DNA of 64,000 bases from an uncultured Methylococcaceae bacterium (GCA_903917345.1 CAIXAE010000045.1:1-64000), one strand, 5' to 3'. Positions 17,747 through 27,026 are shown, counted from the stretch's first letter. The notes: generated from the sequence alone by a model not told the origin. Translations and numbers: made by a program.

Positions 17747-18535
17747 TGCAAATGCAAGAGTGACTGCCAGTGTGATACAGGCCTAATGAGGTGCATCAGC
17801 TTAACTAGACAGCATTATTTTAGTTAAGCATTTTCACCGATTTGATATTTTCCATAGCCCCGAATAAAGGCCTTATTCGCTGTCACCTTAAGGCTTGCCT
17901 GTACTCATTAACAGAAGCATTAAAACCAAAAAATAGCGACAGACTGGGTTAACAATGGAACGCATGGGGCTCCACTGCGAGTAGTTACTGCGATGGCTAA
18001 AGTAGTTACTATTCCGACGCCAGCAACTATTTTAGCGCCGTAAGTGATAACTGCAGTTCCCTCAGTCACACCCCCCGCACCGGCAGTGACAACCTAAAAC
18101 GGCTAGGTAATAACCGAGGCAGCTTAAGTAGTTACCCACGGCCTAAAGATACAACTGCGCCGGCTAAAGTAATAACCCATACCGCTTCGGTTATAACGGC
18201 TCCAACGCGCCTAACTACCTAAGTCCCTTAACGTGTAACTCAAGCACTTAAAGTAACTACTTTGGCAACCGCAGTAACTACTTTAGCTGCTTACCGAATC
18301 ACTTAAGCCGGCGCAGTTGTTACCCCCGTTGGATGGGGTGTTACCCCTGCTGGCGGGGCTGTTACCCAAGGGAAATAATCTAAAAGGGATGCCCTGCAGG
18401 GTGCTAGATTAACGCTGCAATCTAACCGTTGTGTCGTTAGCTGAACATCATAAGCCCACGCCCCTAAACATTAAGTGCCCCCCGTTTGCTCATTAAGCAG
18501 TGTCGTTATTTTGGTCGGCAGGTGTTGCCGTCTTA
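17747..18535. other. Large non-coding gap containing the 21-bp array
   Basis: About 790 bp with no credible ORF; stops interrupt every frame. The middle half (17981-18378) is the degenerate 21-bp array listed separately. The flanks are unremarkable. The gap separates the divergent 1365-residue gene and the FN3 gene, so both promoters should be here, but I cannot point to boxes. Confidence 0.7.
17981..18378. repeat. Degenerate 21-bp tandem repeat array (about 19 units)
   Basis: From GTAGTTACT at 17981 to about 18378 the sequence keeps a 21-bp period through about 19 units, with one 20-bp unit at 18128-18147. Each unit opens with a conserved 9-mer of the form GTA(G/A)T(T/A)AC(T/C) and often ends GCTAAA or CTTAA; the middle is variable. 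In the frame starting at 17981, translation gives seven-residue periods beginning V-V-T or V-I-T, broken by stops. The array could be a decayed coding repeat or a non-coding minisatellite. The variable middles and absence of cas genes argue against CRISPR. Confidence 0.8.
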
Positions 18536-19075
18536 ATGAAAGTATTTTCGATTAATATCGACTATACAACCCCTGATGTGCCTTTATCAGAATTGACCTT
18601 ATTGTTAGGCAATTTTAAAAAGTCCATATTAGACTCAGCTGATGGTAGCCATGTGGCTAGGGCACAAATGCATGCTAATGAAATATTAGTAGATAATGCT
18701 TATAGAAACGAGGCGGCTTATATACAAAGACTGTCTGGCGGTAATGAGGCTAAAATTTTAAGCAGTGGTTTTTCTGTGGCTAAGCCACATGGCCCACAAC
18801 ACCGAGCTGAATTTGCGGCAGTAGATGGCCCTAATTCAGGTTCTTTAAAATTAACCTGTGCTCCCGTTGATAAAGCCGGGTCGTATGAGTTTCAGATCTA
18901 TGAAGGCGATAATCCAGAAGGCGAATTAGGCTGGAAAACGATTGGCCAGAGCACGGCGGCAACTTTTATCATTACCGGTTTAGTACCGTTAAAGAAATAT
19001 AACTTCCGTTTCCGTACTGTGACCACTCAAGGTGTCACTGATTATTGTGCCCCTATTTCTAAATTTGTACTGTAG
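18536..19075 (+). CDS. Fibronectin type III domain protein of unknown function
   Basis: Starting at ATG 18536 gives 179 residues; the frame extends to GTG 18500, but the extra 12 residues look non-native. The first half is probably helical (about 20-80: LSELTLLLGNFKKSILD, then an NE-x-x-x-DNA-x-RN stretch). It is followed by SSGFSVAKP and a single FN3-like beta domain (about 95-178: GSLKLTCAPVDKAGSYEFQI, TGLVPLKKYNFRFRTV). No signal peptide is evident, so it may be cytoplasmic. The protein at 62106-62720 has the same two-part layout and is a likely distant paralogue. Function is not known to me. Confidence 0.8.
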   Translation: MKVFSINIDYTTPDVPLSELTLLLGNFKKSILDSADGSHVARAQMHANEILVDNAYRNEAAYIQRLSGGNEAKILSSGFSVAKPHGPQHRAEFAAVDGPNSGSLKLTCAPVDKAGSYEFQIYEGDNPEGELGWKTIGQSTAATFIITGLVPLKKYNFRFRTVTTQGVTDYCAPISKFVL

Positions 19076-19249
19076 TTGTAGTCTGTTTTAACCGAAAACT
19101 CTATCCATAAGAGGTTCGTTTTGTTTACTAAAATAAACGTATTCAGTAGTTCACTTCTTGGCACTTGCTAAGGCAAAACAAGATACTGAATGCGTTAGTT
19201 TTAATAACATTCCAATTTTTATCAACTGACTTGTCATAATTCAGTGACA

Positions 19250-20488
19250 TTAAACTCCCCATAAAGAAGATAATGGGACGGCGTAGAGGCTGTTGCCCAA
19301 AGGCACTATTTCTGTACCATCATAGAGAAGCACACCCATTTTGAATTGATGTCCTGAAATATTGGCTAGTTTCTTCAACCCACGCAAGTCGGAGTTTTTT
19401 ACAGTAGCGGCGGCTTTCACTTCAACCGCTATGATGTGTCCTATAGCGTTTTCAATGACGATATCAACATCAACCTTGTCCGCGTCTCTATAGTACATTA
19501 AACGGTAATCACCCTCTGCCGTTGTGGTGTGCTTAAGCAACTCTCCAAAAACAAAGCTTTCCAATACATTGCCAAATCGAGTGCGATCTTGACGAATCTC
19601 CTCTAGGCTCAAGTCAAGTAGCGTAGAGAGTAACCCTGAGTCAATGAATTGCAATTTAGGTGATTTAACAACACGATTAAGTCTGTTATGTGACCAAACG
19701 TCAATACGTTTAAGTAAATACATTTGCTCAAATAGTGCTATATAGCGCTTAGCTGTTTTACCATCAAGATTAACTTGCCCACCTAATTTACTGTAATTAC
19801 ACATTTGACCTGATGTTTGTGCTAATGCGCGAAGGAATCTAGGCAGTTGTTCTAATTTTTCTAATCCGGCTATATCTTGAACATCACGCTGGATGAGAGA
19901 ATCCATATACTGCCGGAACCAAGTCATACGTCTTTTTGTAGAGGATCTTGAAATAGCCTCTGGATATCCGCCGCGTAACACACGTTCAACCAATTCATCT
20001 CCAAATGTTGGTGAATCTGGATGTAAGATTTGCCCTGCAAAAGCGCTATCAATCCAATTTGACGTGCGAGCTTCTATTTCTGTTTGCGACAAAGGTAATA
20101 GCGATAATGTTTCCATACGACCCGCTAAAGAATCGGCTACAGTTGGCAAGGTCATTAAATTAGCCGATCCCGTCAGTAAAAACCGCCCTGGCCTGCGATC
20201 TTCATCTACGCTTTTCTTTATGGCTAACAATAATTGCGGCGCACGTTGTATCTCATCGATAACAGCGTAATCTAAACTTCGAATCAAGCCAACGGGATCT
20301 TCACGTGCTGACAGAAGCGTTAACTCATCATCAAGCGTTAGATAACGGAAGTTCTGCAAGGCAATTTGACGCACTAGGGTTGTCTTACCGGATTGCCGTG
20401 GGCCAGCTAGTAAGACTACGGGGGTGTCCAGTAAAGCTTCTGCTATACGAGACTTAATGACTCGCGGATAAAATGATGATGTATTCAT
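19250..20488 (-). CDS. AAA-type ATPase with DUF4143 domain
   Basis: This 412-residue protein has Walker A GPRQSGKTT (about 30-38), Walker B AVIDEIQ and sensor LLTGSANL, followed by the DUF4143 region with a PD-(D/E)xK-like end (DADKVDVDIVIEN, IAVEVKAA). The family is widespread and often acquired horizontally; its role is not established, though defence, toxin or DNA-processing roles have been discussed. The start codon follows twin palindromes (20501-20535) with almost no leader, suggesting autoregulation. It is flanked by unrelated genes and may be a cargo gene. Confidence 0.92.
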   Translation of the reverse strand: MNTSSFYPRVIKSRIAEALLDTPVVLLAGPRQSGKTTLVRQIALQNFRYLTLDDELTLLSAREDPVGLIRSLDYAVIDEIQRAPQLLLAIKKSVDEDRRPGRFLLTGSANLMTLPTVADSLAGRMETLSLLPLSQTEIEARTSNWIDSAFAGQILHPDSPTFGDELVERVLRGGYPEAISRSSTKRRMTWFRQYMDSLIQRDVQDIAGLEKLEQLPRFLRALAQTSGQMCNYSKLGGQVNLDGKTAKRYIALFEQMYLLKRIDVWSHNRLNRVVKSPKLQFIDSGLLSTLLDLSLEEIRQDRTRFGNVLESFVFGELLKHTTTAEGDYRLMYYRDADKVDVDIVIENAIGHIIAVEVKAAATVKNSDLRGLKKLANISGHQFKMGVLLYDGTEIVPLGNSLYAVPLSSLWGV

Positions 20489-20500
20489 GCGAACATTTTA

Positions 20501-20535
20501 CCGTAAATTACGGAATGAAGGGGCGTAAATTACGG
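20501..20535. promoter_or_regulatory. Twin palindromes upstream of the DUF4143 ATPase
   Basis: CCGTAAATTACGG at 20501-20513 and CGTAAATTACGG at 20524-20535 are near-identical palindromes with starts 23 bp apart, about two helical turns. They lie 13-47 bp upstream of the ATPase ATG, overlapping its promoter/leader and abutting the stop of the CheW fusion gene. This spacing is what a dimeric repressor binding cooperatively would need. No bound protein is known here. Confidence 0.6.
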
Positions 20536-20536
20536 A

Positions 20537-23158
20537 TTACTCCACCTCACACAATTCTAGTTCAGTTAATGGACTTTCTATCACCGTAGGTAATCTTTTT
20601 AATAAGCCTTCAGGGGACAATACTACCAAGACGGGTTCGTCTATAGATTCGGTGCTGGGTTTTACTAAACCTTCCGCGATTGAAACGGTGCCCTCAAAGT
20701 TAGGGAGAGGTTCAATATGCGACTGAGGTATTTCAGGAATCTCGCCTAATTCATCAATTAAAATGCCAAATCGAGTTTCTGAGTTGGGCAAAGTCACCAC
20801 AATAATTTGCTTAGACGCACTCGGTTGTTTATTGCCTTGCAATACTCCGTTTAGATCAAAAATTGTTAAAGTCTGATGCTCATAAATCAAATAGCCCCGC
20901 ACGTATTCTGGCATACAGGGTATTTCAAGTACATCGTGATTATCAATACTTTCTAACACGCAATTGGCGCGTATGCCATACCAACCTCTCCCTATATAGA
21001 ATGTAGCGACTTCAACCACTTTATCTGCGCCTGCTAGTCTGGGTACATAAGCCTCTGATGGCGTGTACTTGTGACGGTTTAATTGCTCAGGTTGAATAAC
21101 ATGCTCAGACAGGGGCACTAACACCAAGGCTAATATATCGTTACGGTATGTATCGTCTGGCCCTTTGTATTCCCGATAACCGGCGGTCATGCAGGAGCCT
21201 ACCGCATAATATCGGTCATTTAAAATCACAATATTAGTGCAACCTTCCGCATGATCTAATTCAAAAAATGCTCGACTGATTGCCAACTGTTGGTCAATCT
21301 TATAATCGGGATGCGTACTGGCTATAATGCGCCCTGATTTCTCAGCATAAACGGCAAAGGCGCCCTCCACCACTGAGCCGTCTTCTTTACGAGGTAAGGT
21401 TTCAGTGAGCATAGTTTCAAATTGAGGTTGTGCATCAAACACAATAGCAATACCCCCGATCGGATTATGGCCAGCCGGATGTCTAATAGCCGCCGAATAC
21501 ACGTAGGTGGATTGATTGTCGTAAAGAGTCGACTCTGTAAAAGGCGATACGCAGTAATGTTGTGTATCGGTTAAGCTTAAGGTTTGACGCACCCATTGCC
21601 CTTGTAGGGTATCACCGACTAAATGGCTGTAAGTGGGATTGGATACCGCGATGACATTGGCGTTTTTATCAAAGATCAATAGATTAGTGTAGACGGTATA
21701 TAGGTCGTTAATATCCCGCAAAATAGTGGTTAATCGTTGTCGTTGATTGACATCCTGCGCCGCTATATTAGCGAGTTCTGTTCTAAACACACCGGTTAAC
21801 GCCCACCAACGGCAGTCGTTAGCCCGTTCATATAGATTTCGATCCATAATGTCGATGGCTAACGCGGCTTGTATGCCACAATTATAAAGTGCCGTTGAGA
21901 TGACAGTTTCATAGAGGTTGATATTCGACTCACTAAACACTTGGCTGGTGCGCATGCCCGTATTTCTGATCTCGCGTAATAAGACCTTTGCAAAAGACGC
22001 ATTCACGGCAAAGGTATTACGCGATAAGCCTAAATTACCATTCCAAACCGCTCTGTTTAATTCGCGTTGAATACTAGCTGCTTTAATGGGAATATTGCGT
22101 GAGGTTTCGGTAAATAAAGTAGACGTTTCCAGTACACAACTTAACAGTGTTTTAGGGACGCGCTCTAACTCATGCGCGGCCGCCATTTCAAAAGTATGAT
22201 TTAACGGGGCTAAGGCATGGCCTAACCATCCGGGGCCAAAGTAACCTTGGTATCCCGAGGTTTCTATTGAAGTGGCCAAGTATTCTCGCCCTGCAAATCG
22301 GACTACTTTGCAATCATCGTCTAAGACGGTTTCTAGCTTTGCCGCGATAGGAAATTGATACTCATCACTGCTGGCCACCACATAGCCTTGTGAATTAAGT
22401 ATGGTGATGACGGTCCAATCATTATCGGATATCAGATTGCTAAAGATGCGTTTACATTCATCTTGAAACCGAAAACAAAGACACAACACACCGACCACGT
22501 GCGTGTTATCTTCTGACATGACTCTATAAGAGTAAATGAGTGACGATTTTACTTTTGACTGTAAGTCGGTGGCCCGAAACGTTTCCACATACGCTTTATC
22601 GGTAGTTAAGGTCTCCGCTATTAAGGCATCACTTGAAACGGTTACCGGATTATTTTGATCTAATTGTGCCAGCACCCTACCGTCTGGTGCCAGCAAGATA
22701 ATATTTTGATACACAGAATACTTTTTAACGTATTCATCAAAGCGTCTAATTAGAGCGTCGGTGTGGCCTGAATTTAATGGCGCCTCTTTTTTTGACATAG
22801 CAGCCGCAAAGGCGCGGATATCGTTGTCTGTACTTAAAAAGCCAATGTCTGCGGTGCGCTCAAATAAATTCCTAATTAATATATCGATGGCTACGCGGGC
22901 GTTATAGCCCAAACTCAGTACCGCTTTTTTTCGTAACTCTAGCGCTAGTTGTTGGATTAATACCTCTGCTAAGGCATTAAAGTCATTACGCATGCTGGTG
23001 ATATCGGTGCCCGCACACAACAATTGTCCCAAGAGCGTTAAGTTATCGTAGGCGCTTTGAATTTCACGTAACTTTGTCTGATCCACATGCAGGCTATCCA
23101 TAAAACGTGATAGATAAGAGATATCTTTTGATTTTTGAACAGATGTTAAATGTTGCAT
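20537..23158 (-). CDS. Cytoplasmic Cache-like sensor protein with C-terminal CheW domain
   Basis: The 873-residue protein has no membrane segment. It seems to carry two successive copies of a sensor unit (about 45-350 and 385-690). Each has a helical stretch with a similar motif (I-x-x-RNLFERTADIGFL; MDRNLYERANDCRWWAL) followed by PAS/Cache-like beta sheets (NIILLAPDGRVLAQ; NLLIFDKNANVIAV). The C-terminal 120 residues look like CheW (LIYEHQTLTIFDLNGVL, FGILIDELGEIPEI). It may couple a cytoplasmic ligand or redox cue to CheA arrays. The Cache assignment is by pattern only; the CheW end is more secure. It is transcribed away from the phytochrome gene. Confidence 0.8.
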   Translation of the reverse strand: MQHLTSVQKSKDISYLSRFMDSLHVDQTKLREIQSAYDNLTLLGQLLCAGTDITSMRNDFNALAEVLIQQLALELRKKAVLSLGYNARVAIDILIRNLFERTADIGFLSTDNDIRAFAAAMSKKEAPLNSGHTDALIRRFDEYVKKYSVYQNIILLAPDGRVLAQLDQNNPVTVSSDALIAETLTTDKAYVETFRATDLQSKVKSSLIYSYRVMSEDNTHVVGVLCLCFRFQDECKRIFSNLISDNDWTVITILNSQGYVVASSDEYQFPIAAKLETVLDDDCKVVRFAGREYLATSIETSGYQGYFGPGWLGHALAPLNHTFEMAAAHELERVPKTLLSCVLETSTLFTETSRNIPIKAASIQRELNRAVWNGNLGLSRNTFAVNASFAKVLLREIRNTGMRTSQVFSESNINLYETVISTALYNCGIQAALAIDIMDRNLYERANDCRWWALTGVFRTELANIAAQDVNQRQRLTTILRDINDLYTVYTNLLIFDKNANVIAVSNPTYSHLVGDTLQGQWVRQTLSLTDTQHYCVSPFTESTLYDNQSTYVYSAAIRHPAGHNPIGGIAIVFDAQPQFETMLTETLPRKEDGSVVEGAFAVYAEKSGRIIASTHPDYKIDQQLAISRAFFELDHAEGCTNIVILNDRYYAVGSCMTAGYREYKGPDDTYRNDILALVLVPLSEHVIQPEQLNRHKYTPSEAYVPRLAGADKVVEVATFYIGRGWYGIRANCVLESIDNHDVLEIPCMPEYVRGYLIYEHQTLTIFDLNGVLQGNKQPSASKQIIVVTLPNSETRFGILIDELGEIPEIPQSHIEPLPNFEGTVSIAEGLVKPSTESIDEPVLVVLSPEGLLKRLPTVIESPLTELELCEVE

Positions 23159-23724
23159 AAAGCGCCTTTAAAAATATGAATTATGGGATGGTTAGTGCAA
23201 AAACCAAACCACAAAGACCTTTACAAACTTAATGAAAATAAGGCCTTGTTAAAACTTATCCTTACTCCGTTTTATGGATGCTTACTGAAATAAGCTCAGG
23301 CCATTACCAAAGTAAATAGCTGATTTGTAGTTTTAATCTGCAATAAAGTTGATGTGGGTATTAACATTAAGACTATCCAATTGATGTTGGCGATAAAAAA
23401 GTATTTTCGCAACAGCTTTCACACTATGAGCACAGACTAATGAACATTAAATCAATACATTGATCGAATTCGCACTAAAACAGTCAGTTATTTGCTTTAT
23501 TATTGTGCAAGGCAAATGACATACGACATGTACTCTCAAAATATTTCATATAACATAAGTGAAACGGATAATGCCTCCTATTCAAACGATCAATATCTTG
23601 ATATAAGGCGTATCTTACAAACTAATTTAACTAATAAGCACAGGTTTATAGCTTATGTTCCCTCTAATATGCAATGGCACATGGCAGACTAAGATCAATG
23701 CTGTTGTATTTATAGGCTGTTACC
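23159..23724. other. Divergent intergenic region upstream of the phytochrome gene
   Basis: A 566-bp AT-rich gap between the CheW fusion (minus) and the phytochrome (plus). An open frame at 23492-23692 has low-complexity, Tyr/Asn-rich content and no recognisable domain, so I do not call it. GGCGATAA at 23389-23396 resembles a sigma-28 minus-10 box, but the paired minus-35 is poor. Nothing else stands out. Confidence 0.6.
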
Positions 23725-26700
23725 ATAACTCGTACTAGTGATTCAGCGTTAGAAGAAGCACTACACGCTTGTGAAGCTGAACCCATTCACCAATTAGGCA
23801 CTATACAACCGCATGGCGTGGCACTGGTTTTAAACCCAAACGCGGAATACAGCATTATTCAAGCCAGTGAAAACTTAGCGACGCTGTTAGCGTGTTCTGC
23901 TGAGCAGGCCCTTCATAAATCGTTAGCAACTCTGCTGGGAAAAGAAACTTCCCAACAAGTTATCCAATTAATAGCCACCGCACGTCAGTCACATTCACAA
24001 ACAGCCTTCGGCGTTATTGACTATAAGACCCAAGACTTTACTAAGCTAGACGCCCATCTTTATATTTCGGATAGTTTTCCGGTTTTAGAATTATCCAACG
24101 ACTCCGGTTTGGTAGATTTAGAAGACTTAACCGAACAATGGCTAAAAAACCAAGAACGACTTCTAGATAATGAGGGTCATAAAAATTCACAGGCGTATTT
24201 TGAGCAAATAACCCACTTAGTGAGAACGATAACGGGCTATGACAATGTAATGATCTACAAGTTTGATAAAAACTGGGATGGTCAGGTGATAGCCCAAAGC
24301 AAAATAGAAGATGCCACTGATTATTTGGGCACTCATTTTCCCGCTAGCGACATTCCCGCCCAAGCCCGTGCGTTATATACGCGTAACTTAGTTAGAGTTG
24401 TCAGTGATGTGGATGCGCCTGCCGTTTCTTTTGTGCCGATGCTTAATCCAGAAACACATGCTCCTTTGGATATGAGTTTATCTTCATTACGCAGTCTATC
24501 GCCCATTCATATAGCGTATTTACGCAATATGGGTACTGCGGCAACCATGACTATTTCGTTACTAGAAGACGGAAAGCTGTGGGGATTAATCGCATGCCAT
24601 CATCATAGCCCTAAAAGAATTTCTGTGGCGCTACGCAAGATGACACATTTATTAAGTCGGCAAATTTCGACTTTATTAACTAAGCATGAGTTAAATGCCC
24701 AACTTGACATTATGCGTAATGCCTTAGCACTCAATTCTGATCTGTTACCCGCATTCAGCAATCTTACCCCCGATATTTCGACAGCTTTACTTGCTAAACT
24801 CATGAAAGTCTTTAATGCATCTGGCATTATTATGGTGATAAAGGGGGAACTTTTTGTTGCGGGTTTGACCCCTAACAAAACCCAGATCAAACAATTGCTC
24901 GCCGGTTTAAGTGCCCAATCCCTTGAGTCCCCCTATTTTACTCAGCAACTTTCTAATCACTTAAGTGAGGCCAGTACCTATCAAGATAAGGTGGCCGGCT
25001 TATTACTTATAAAACTATCTAGCTCACTACAAAACTGCTTAATTTGGTTACGCCAAGAAAAACCACGTACCATTAATTGGGCGGGGACTTATACACAAGG
25101 CTTACAACAAAACCCTGATGGTCACTACCATCTTAGCCCTAGGGAATCATTTGAAGTCTGGTCAGAAACTTGGCGCGGGCGCTGTGAGCCTTGGTCTGAC
25201 CACGAAATCCAGCTCGCTCAATCATTGAACAAATCACTCACTGATACCCTGCGCAATCAGACGTTAGAAAATCAAATACATGAAACTGCGCATAATCGTA
25301 ATGCACTTTTAAATGTCATTGGGGGAGGTATTTCTGTGACCGATGCCCATAGAATGATTACCTATATCAATAAAGAGTTCGAAGTGTTAACAGGCTATAC
25401 ACAGGCTGAAGTCGTTGGTAAAACCTTTACCTTTCTGCAAGGCCCTGACACGGATCCACAGCAAATTGAAAATATCAGCACTGCCTTAGCGGCGCTAAAG
25501 CCCTTTTCGGGCGAGATTTTAAATTATCGAAAAGACGGTTCTATTTTTTGGAATGAGCTCAATATCACCCCTATATTTGATACTTACGGCGAGTTATCGC
25601 ATTTTCTGGGTATACAACGGGATGTAACGGATCGTAAACAATCGGCCTATCTGGATACCTTAACGGGCTTACCTAACCGACTACTATTAATGGATCGATT
25701 GGCTCAGGGCTTAGAGAAAATTAATCGACATGGCGGCTGCATCGCATTACTGTCTATTAATTTGGACGGCTTCAAAACCATTAACAATCATTATGGTCAC
25801 GAGGTGGGCGATGCCTTTTTAGTGGCTATTAGTCAGTTAATGAAACATTCCCTACGCGAAACGGACACCCTCGTGCGCGCTGAAGGAGATGAGTTTTATA
25901 TTTTATTAGATGACTTAGCCTGCGAACTCGATGCAGAATCGCTCATTAAACCTGTGTTAGACATCTTTCTGTCACCGACGGATATCAAAAATCTGGTACT
26001 CCAAATGACAGCTGGTATCGGTATCAGCTTTTATAATAAAACGTCTACATGCCAAGACGTCACTGTTGACACCTTGATTAGACAGGCAGATCAGGCCATG
26101 TATGTGGCTAAACAATCCGGTACAAATGGTTTTCACCGCTTTGATAGCCATATAGATCATTTAAATGTGACCCGTAATGAAATTGTAAATGCTATTCGTA
26201 TAGGTTTACAACAAGAACAGTTTGAGCTCTATTACCAACCCAAAGTTAGTATGCGTAGCGGTAAAGTACTGGGTTTTGAAGCCTTAATACGTTGGCATAA
26301 ATCTGGACCGGACCCCTTACCGCCCTCTGTCTTTATGCCCATGATTCAATACCACCCCCTAGGTATAGAAATAGGAAACTGGGTGCTTAACAGTGCATTA
26401 GCACAATTAAACCAATGGCAAGAACAAGGTTTAGAAACCACGCTCAGCATTAATGTGGATGCGCGACAATTACACCAAACCAACTTTGTTGCTAATTTAA
26501 ATGCGGCTATCAACCATTATCCACACTACATACCCAATAGCTTAGAGCTTGAGATCTTAGAAACTAATGAGTTGGCGAGCCGAATTAAGGCTGAACAAGT
26601 GATTGAATCATGTCGCGAGTTGGGCGTTGAATTTGCCTTAGATGATTTTGGGACGGGCTATTCTTCTATCACTTATCTAAAACAACTCCCTATTAAAACC

Positions 26701-26967
26701 TTAAAAATTGATCGTAGCTTTGTCGCCGGCATTACTCACACGGATCAAGACTATAAGTTATTGTCTAATATTATTCAGTTAGCAAATGATATGGGTAAAC
26801 AAGTAATTGCAGAAGGCGTCGAAACCATTGAGCAAGGTGAATTATTAATCCTATTGGGTTGTGAACATGCCCAAGGCTATGCGATTGCAAAACCCATGCC
26901 CGCATCAAACGTATTACCCTGGTTAAAAGAATGGCGCCCCTACTCCGCTTGGTCTAACAATAGTTGA
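23725..26967 (+). CDS. bphP: Bacteriophytochrome with GGDEF and EAL output (start codon abnormal)
   Basis: Layout over 1080 residues: phytochrome PAS, GAF, PHY, LOV-like PAS, GGDEF, EAL. The biliverdin cysteine is Cys16 in ACEAEPIHQLGTIQPHG. GAF has PASDIP and LSPIHIAYLRNMG; the PHY tongue has PRESF. The LOV-type cysteine in the fourth sensor domain is Phe. GGDEF reads EGDEF (720-724) with an RETD site upstream; EAL (852-854) with DDFGTGYSS looks intact. No ATG, GTG or TTG lies between the in-frame TAG at 23713 and Cys16. I placed the start at ATA 23725, which gives a typical phytochrome N-terminus and has AGG 8 bp upstream. The next usable start, GTG 23818, would delete the chromophore Cys. 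ATG 23698 is in frame but is followed by that TAG at codon 6. Mutation or sequence error is possible. Confidence 0.88.
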   Translation: MTRTSDSALEEALHACEAEPIHQLGTIQPHGVALVLNPNAEYSIIQASENLATLLACSAEQALHKSLATLLGKETSQQVIQLIATARQSHSQTAFGVIDYKTQDFTKLDAHLYISDSFPVLELSNDSGLVDLEDLTEQWLKNQERLLDNEGHKNSQAYFEQITHLVRTITGYDNVMIYKFDKNWDGQVIAQSKIEDATDYLGTHFPASDIPAQARALYTRNLVRVVSDVDAPAVSFVPMLNPETHAPLDMSLSSLRSLSPIHIAYLRNMGTAATMTISLLEDGKLWGLIACHHHSPKRISVALRKMTHLLSRQISTLLTKHELNAQLDIMRNALALNSDLLPAFSNLTPDISTALLAKLMKVFNASGIIMVIKGELFVAGLTPNKTQIKQLLAGLSAQSLESPYFTQQLSNHLSEASTYQDKVAGLLLIKLSSSLQNCLIWLRQEKPRTINWAGTYTQGLQQNPDGHYHLSPRESFEVWSETWRGRCEPWSDHEIQLAQSLNKSLTDTLRNQTLENQIHETAHNRNALLNVIGGGISVTDAHRMITYINKEFEVLTGYTQAEVVGKTFTFLQGPDTDPQQIENISTALAALKPFSGEILNYRKDGSIFWNELNITPIFDTYGELSHFLGIQRDVTDRKQSAYLDTLTGLPNRLLLMDRLAQGLEKINRHGGCIALLSINLDGFKTINNHYGHEVGDAFLVAISQLMKHSLRETDTLVRAEGDEFYILLDDLACELDAESLIKPVLDIFLSPTDIKNLVLQMTAGIGISFYNKTSTCQDVTVDTLIRQADQAMYVAKQSGTNGFHRFDSHIDHLNVTRNEIVNAIRIGLQQEQFELYYQPKVSMRSGKVLGFEALIRWHKSGPDPLPPSVFMPMIQYHPLGIEIGNWVLNSALAQLNQWQEQGLETTLSINVDARQLHQTNFVANLNAAINHYPHYIPNSLELEILETNELASRIKAEQVIESCRELGVEFALDDFGTGYSSITYLKQLPIKTLKIDRSFVAGITHTDQDYKLLSNIIQLANDMGKQVIAEGVETIEQGELLILLGCEHAQGYAIAKPMPASNVLPWLKEWRPYSAWSNNS

Positions 26968-26975
26968 CCAAATGT

Positions 26976-27011
26976 TATGATATTTAGAGTAGAATCACGA
27001 AAAATATCATA
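26976..27011. repeat. Inverted repeat between phytochrome and ethylene-receptor-like kinase genes
   Basis: TATGATATTT (26976-26985) is matched by AAATATCATA (27002-27011) with a 16-bp spacer, in the 59-bp gap between two same-strand genes. It has no T-run for a terminator. It could be an operator or a weak RNA hairpin separating the two cistrons. Confidence 0.45.
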
Positions 27012-27026
27012 TGAGCTTTATTCTAC

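Noticed and set aside
17981-18378. CRISPR array
   Set aside because: The conserved part is only about 9 bp, the units abut at a 21-bp period, and there are no cas genes.
23389-23396. Sigma-28 promoter driving the phytochrome
   Set aside because: Only the minus-10-like octamer fits; the minus-35 element is poor and it lies over 300 bp upstream.
23492-23692. 66-codon open frame upstream of the phytochrome
   Set aside because: It has no recognisable domain, is Tyr/Asn-rich, begins at TTG and sits in an AT-rich intergenic gap.
23818-26967. Phytochrome starting at GTG 23818
   Set aside because: This start would remove the biliverdin cysteine and the PIHQLGTIQPHG motif, which are encoded in frame just upstream.
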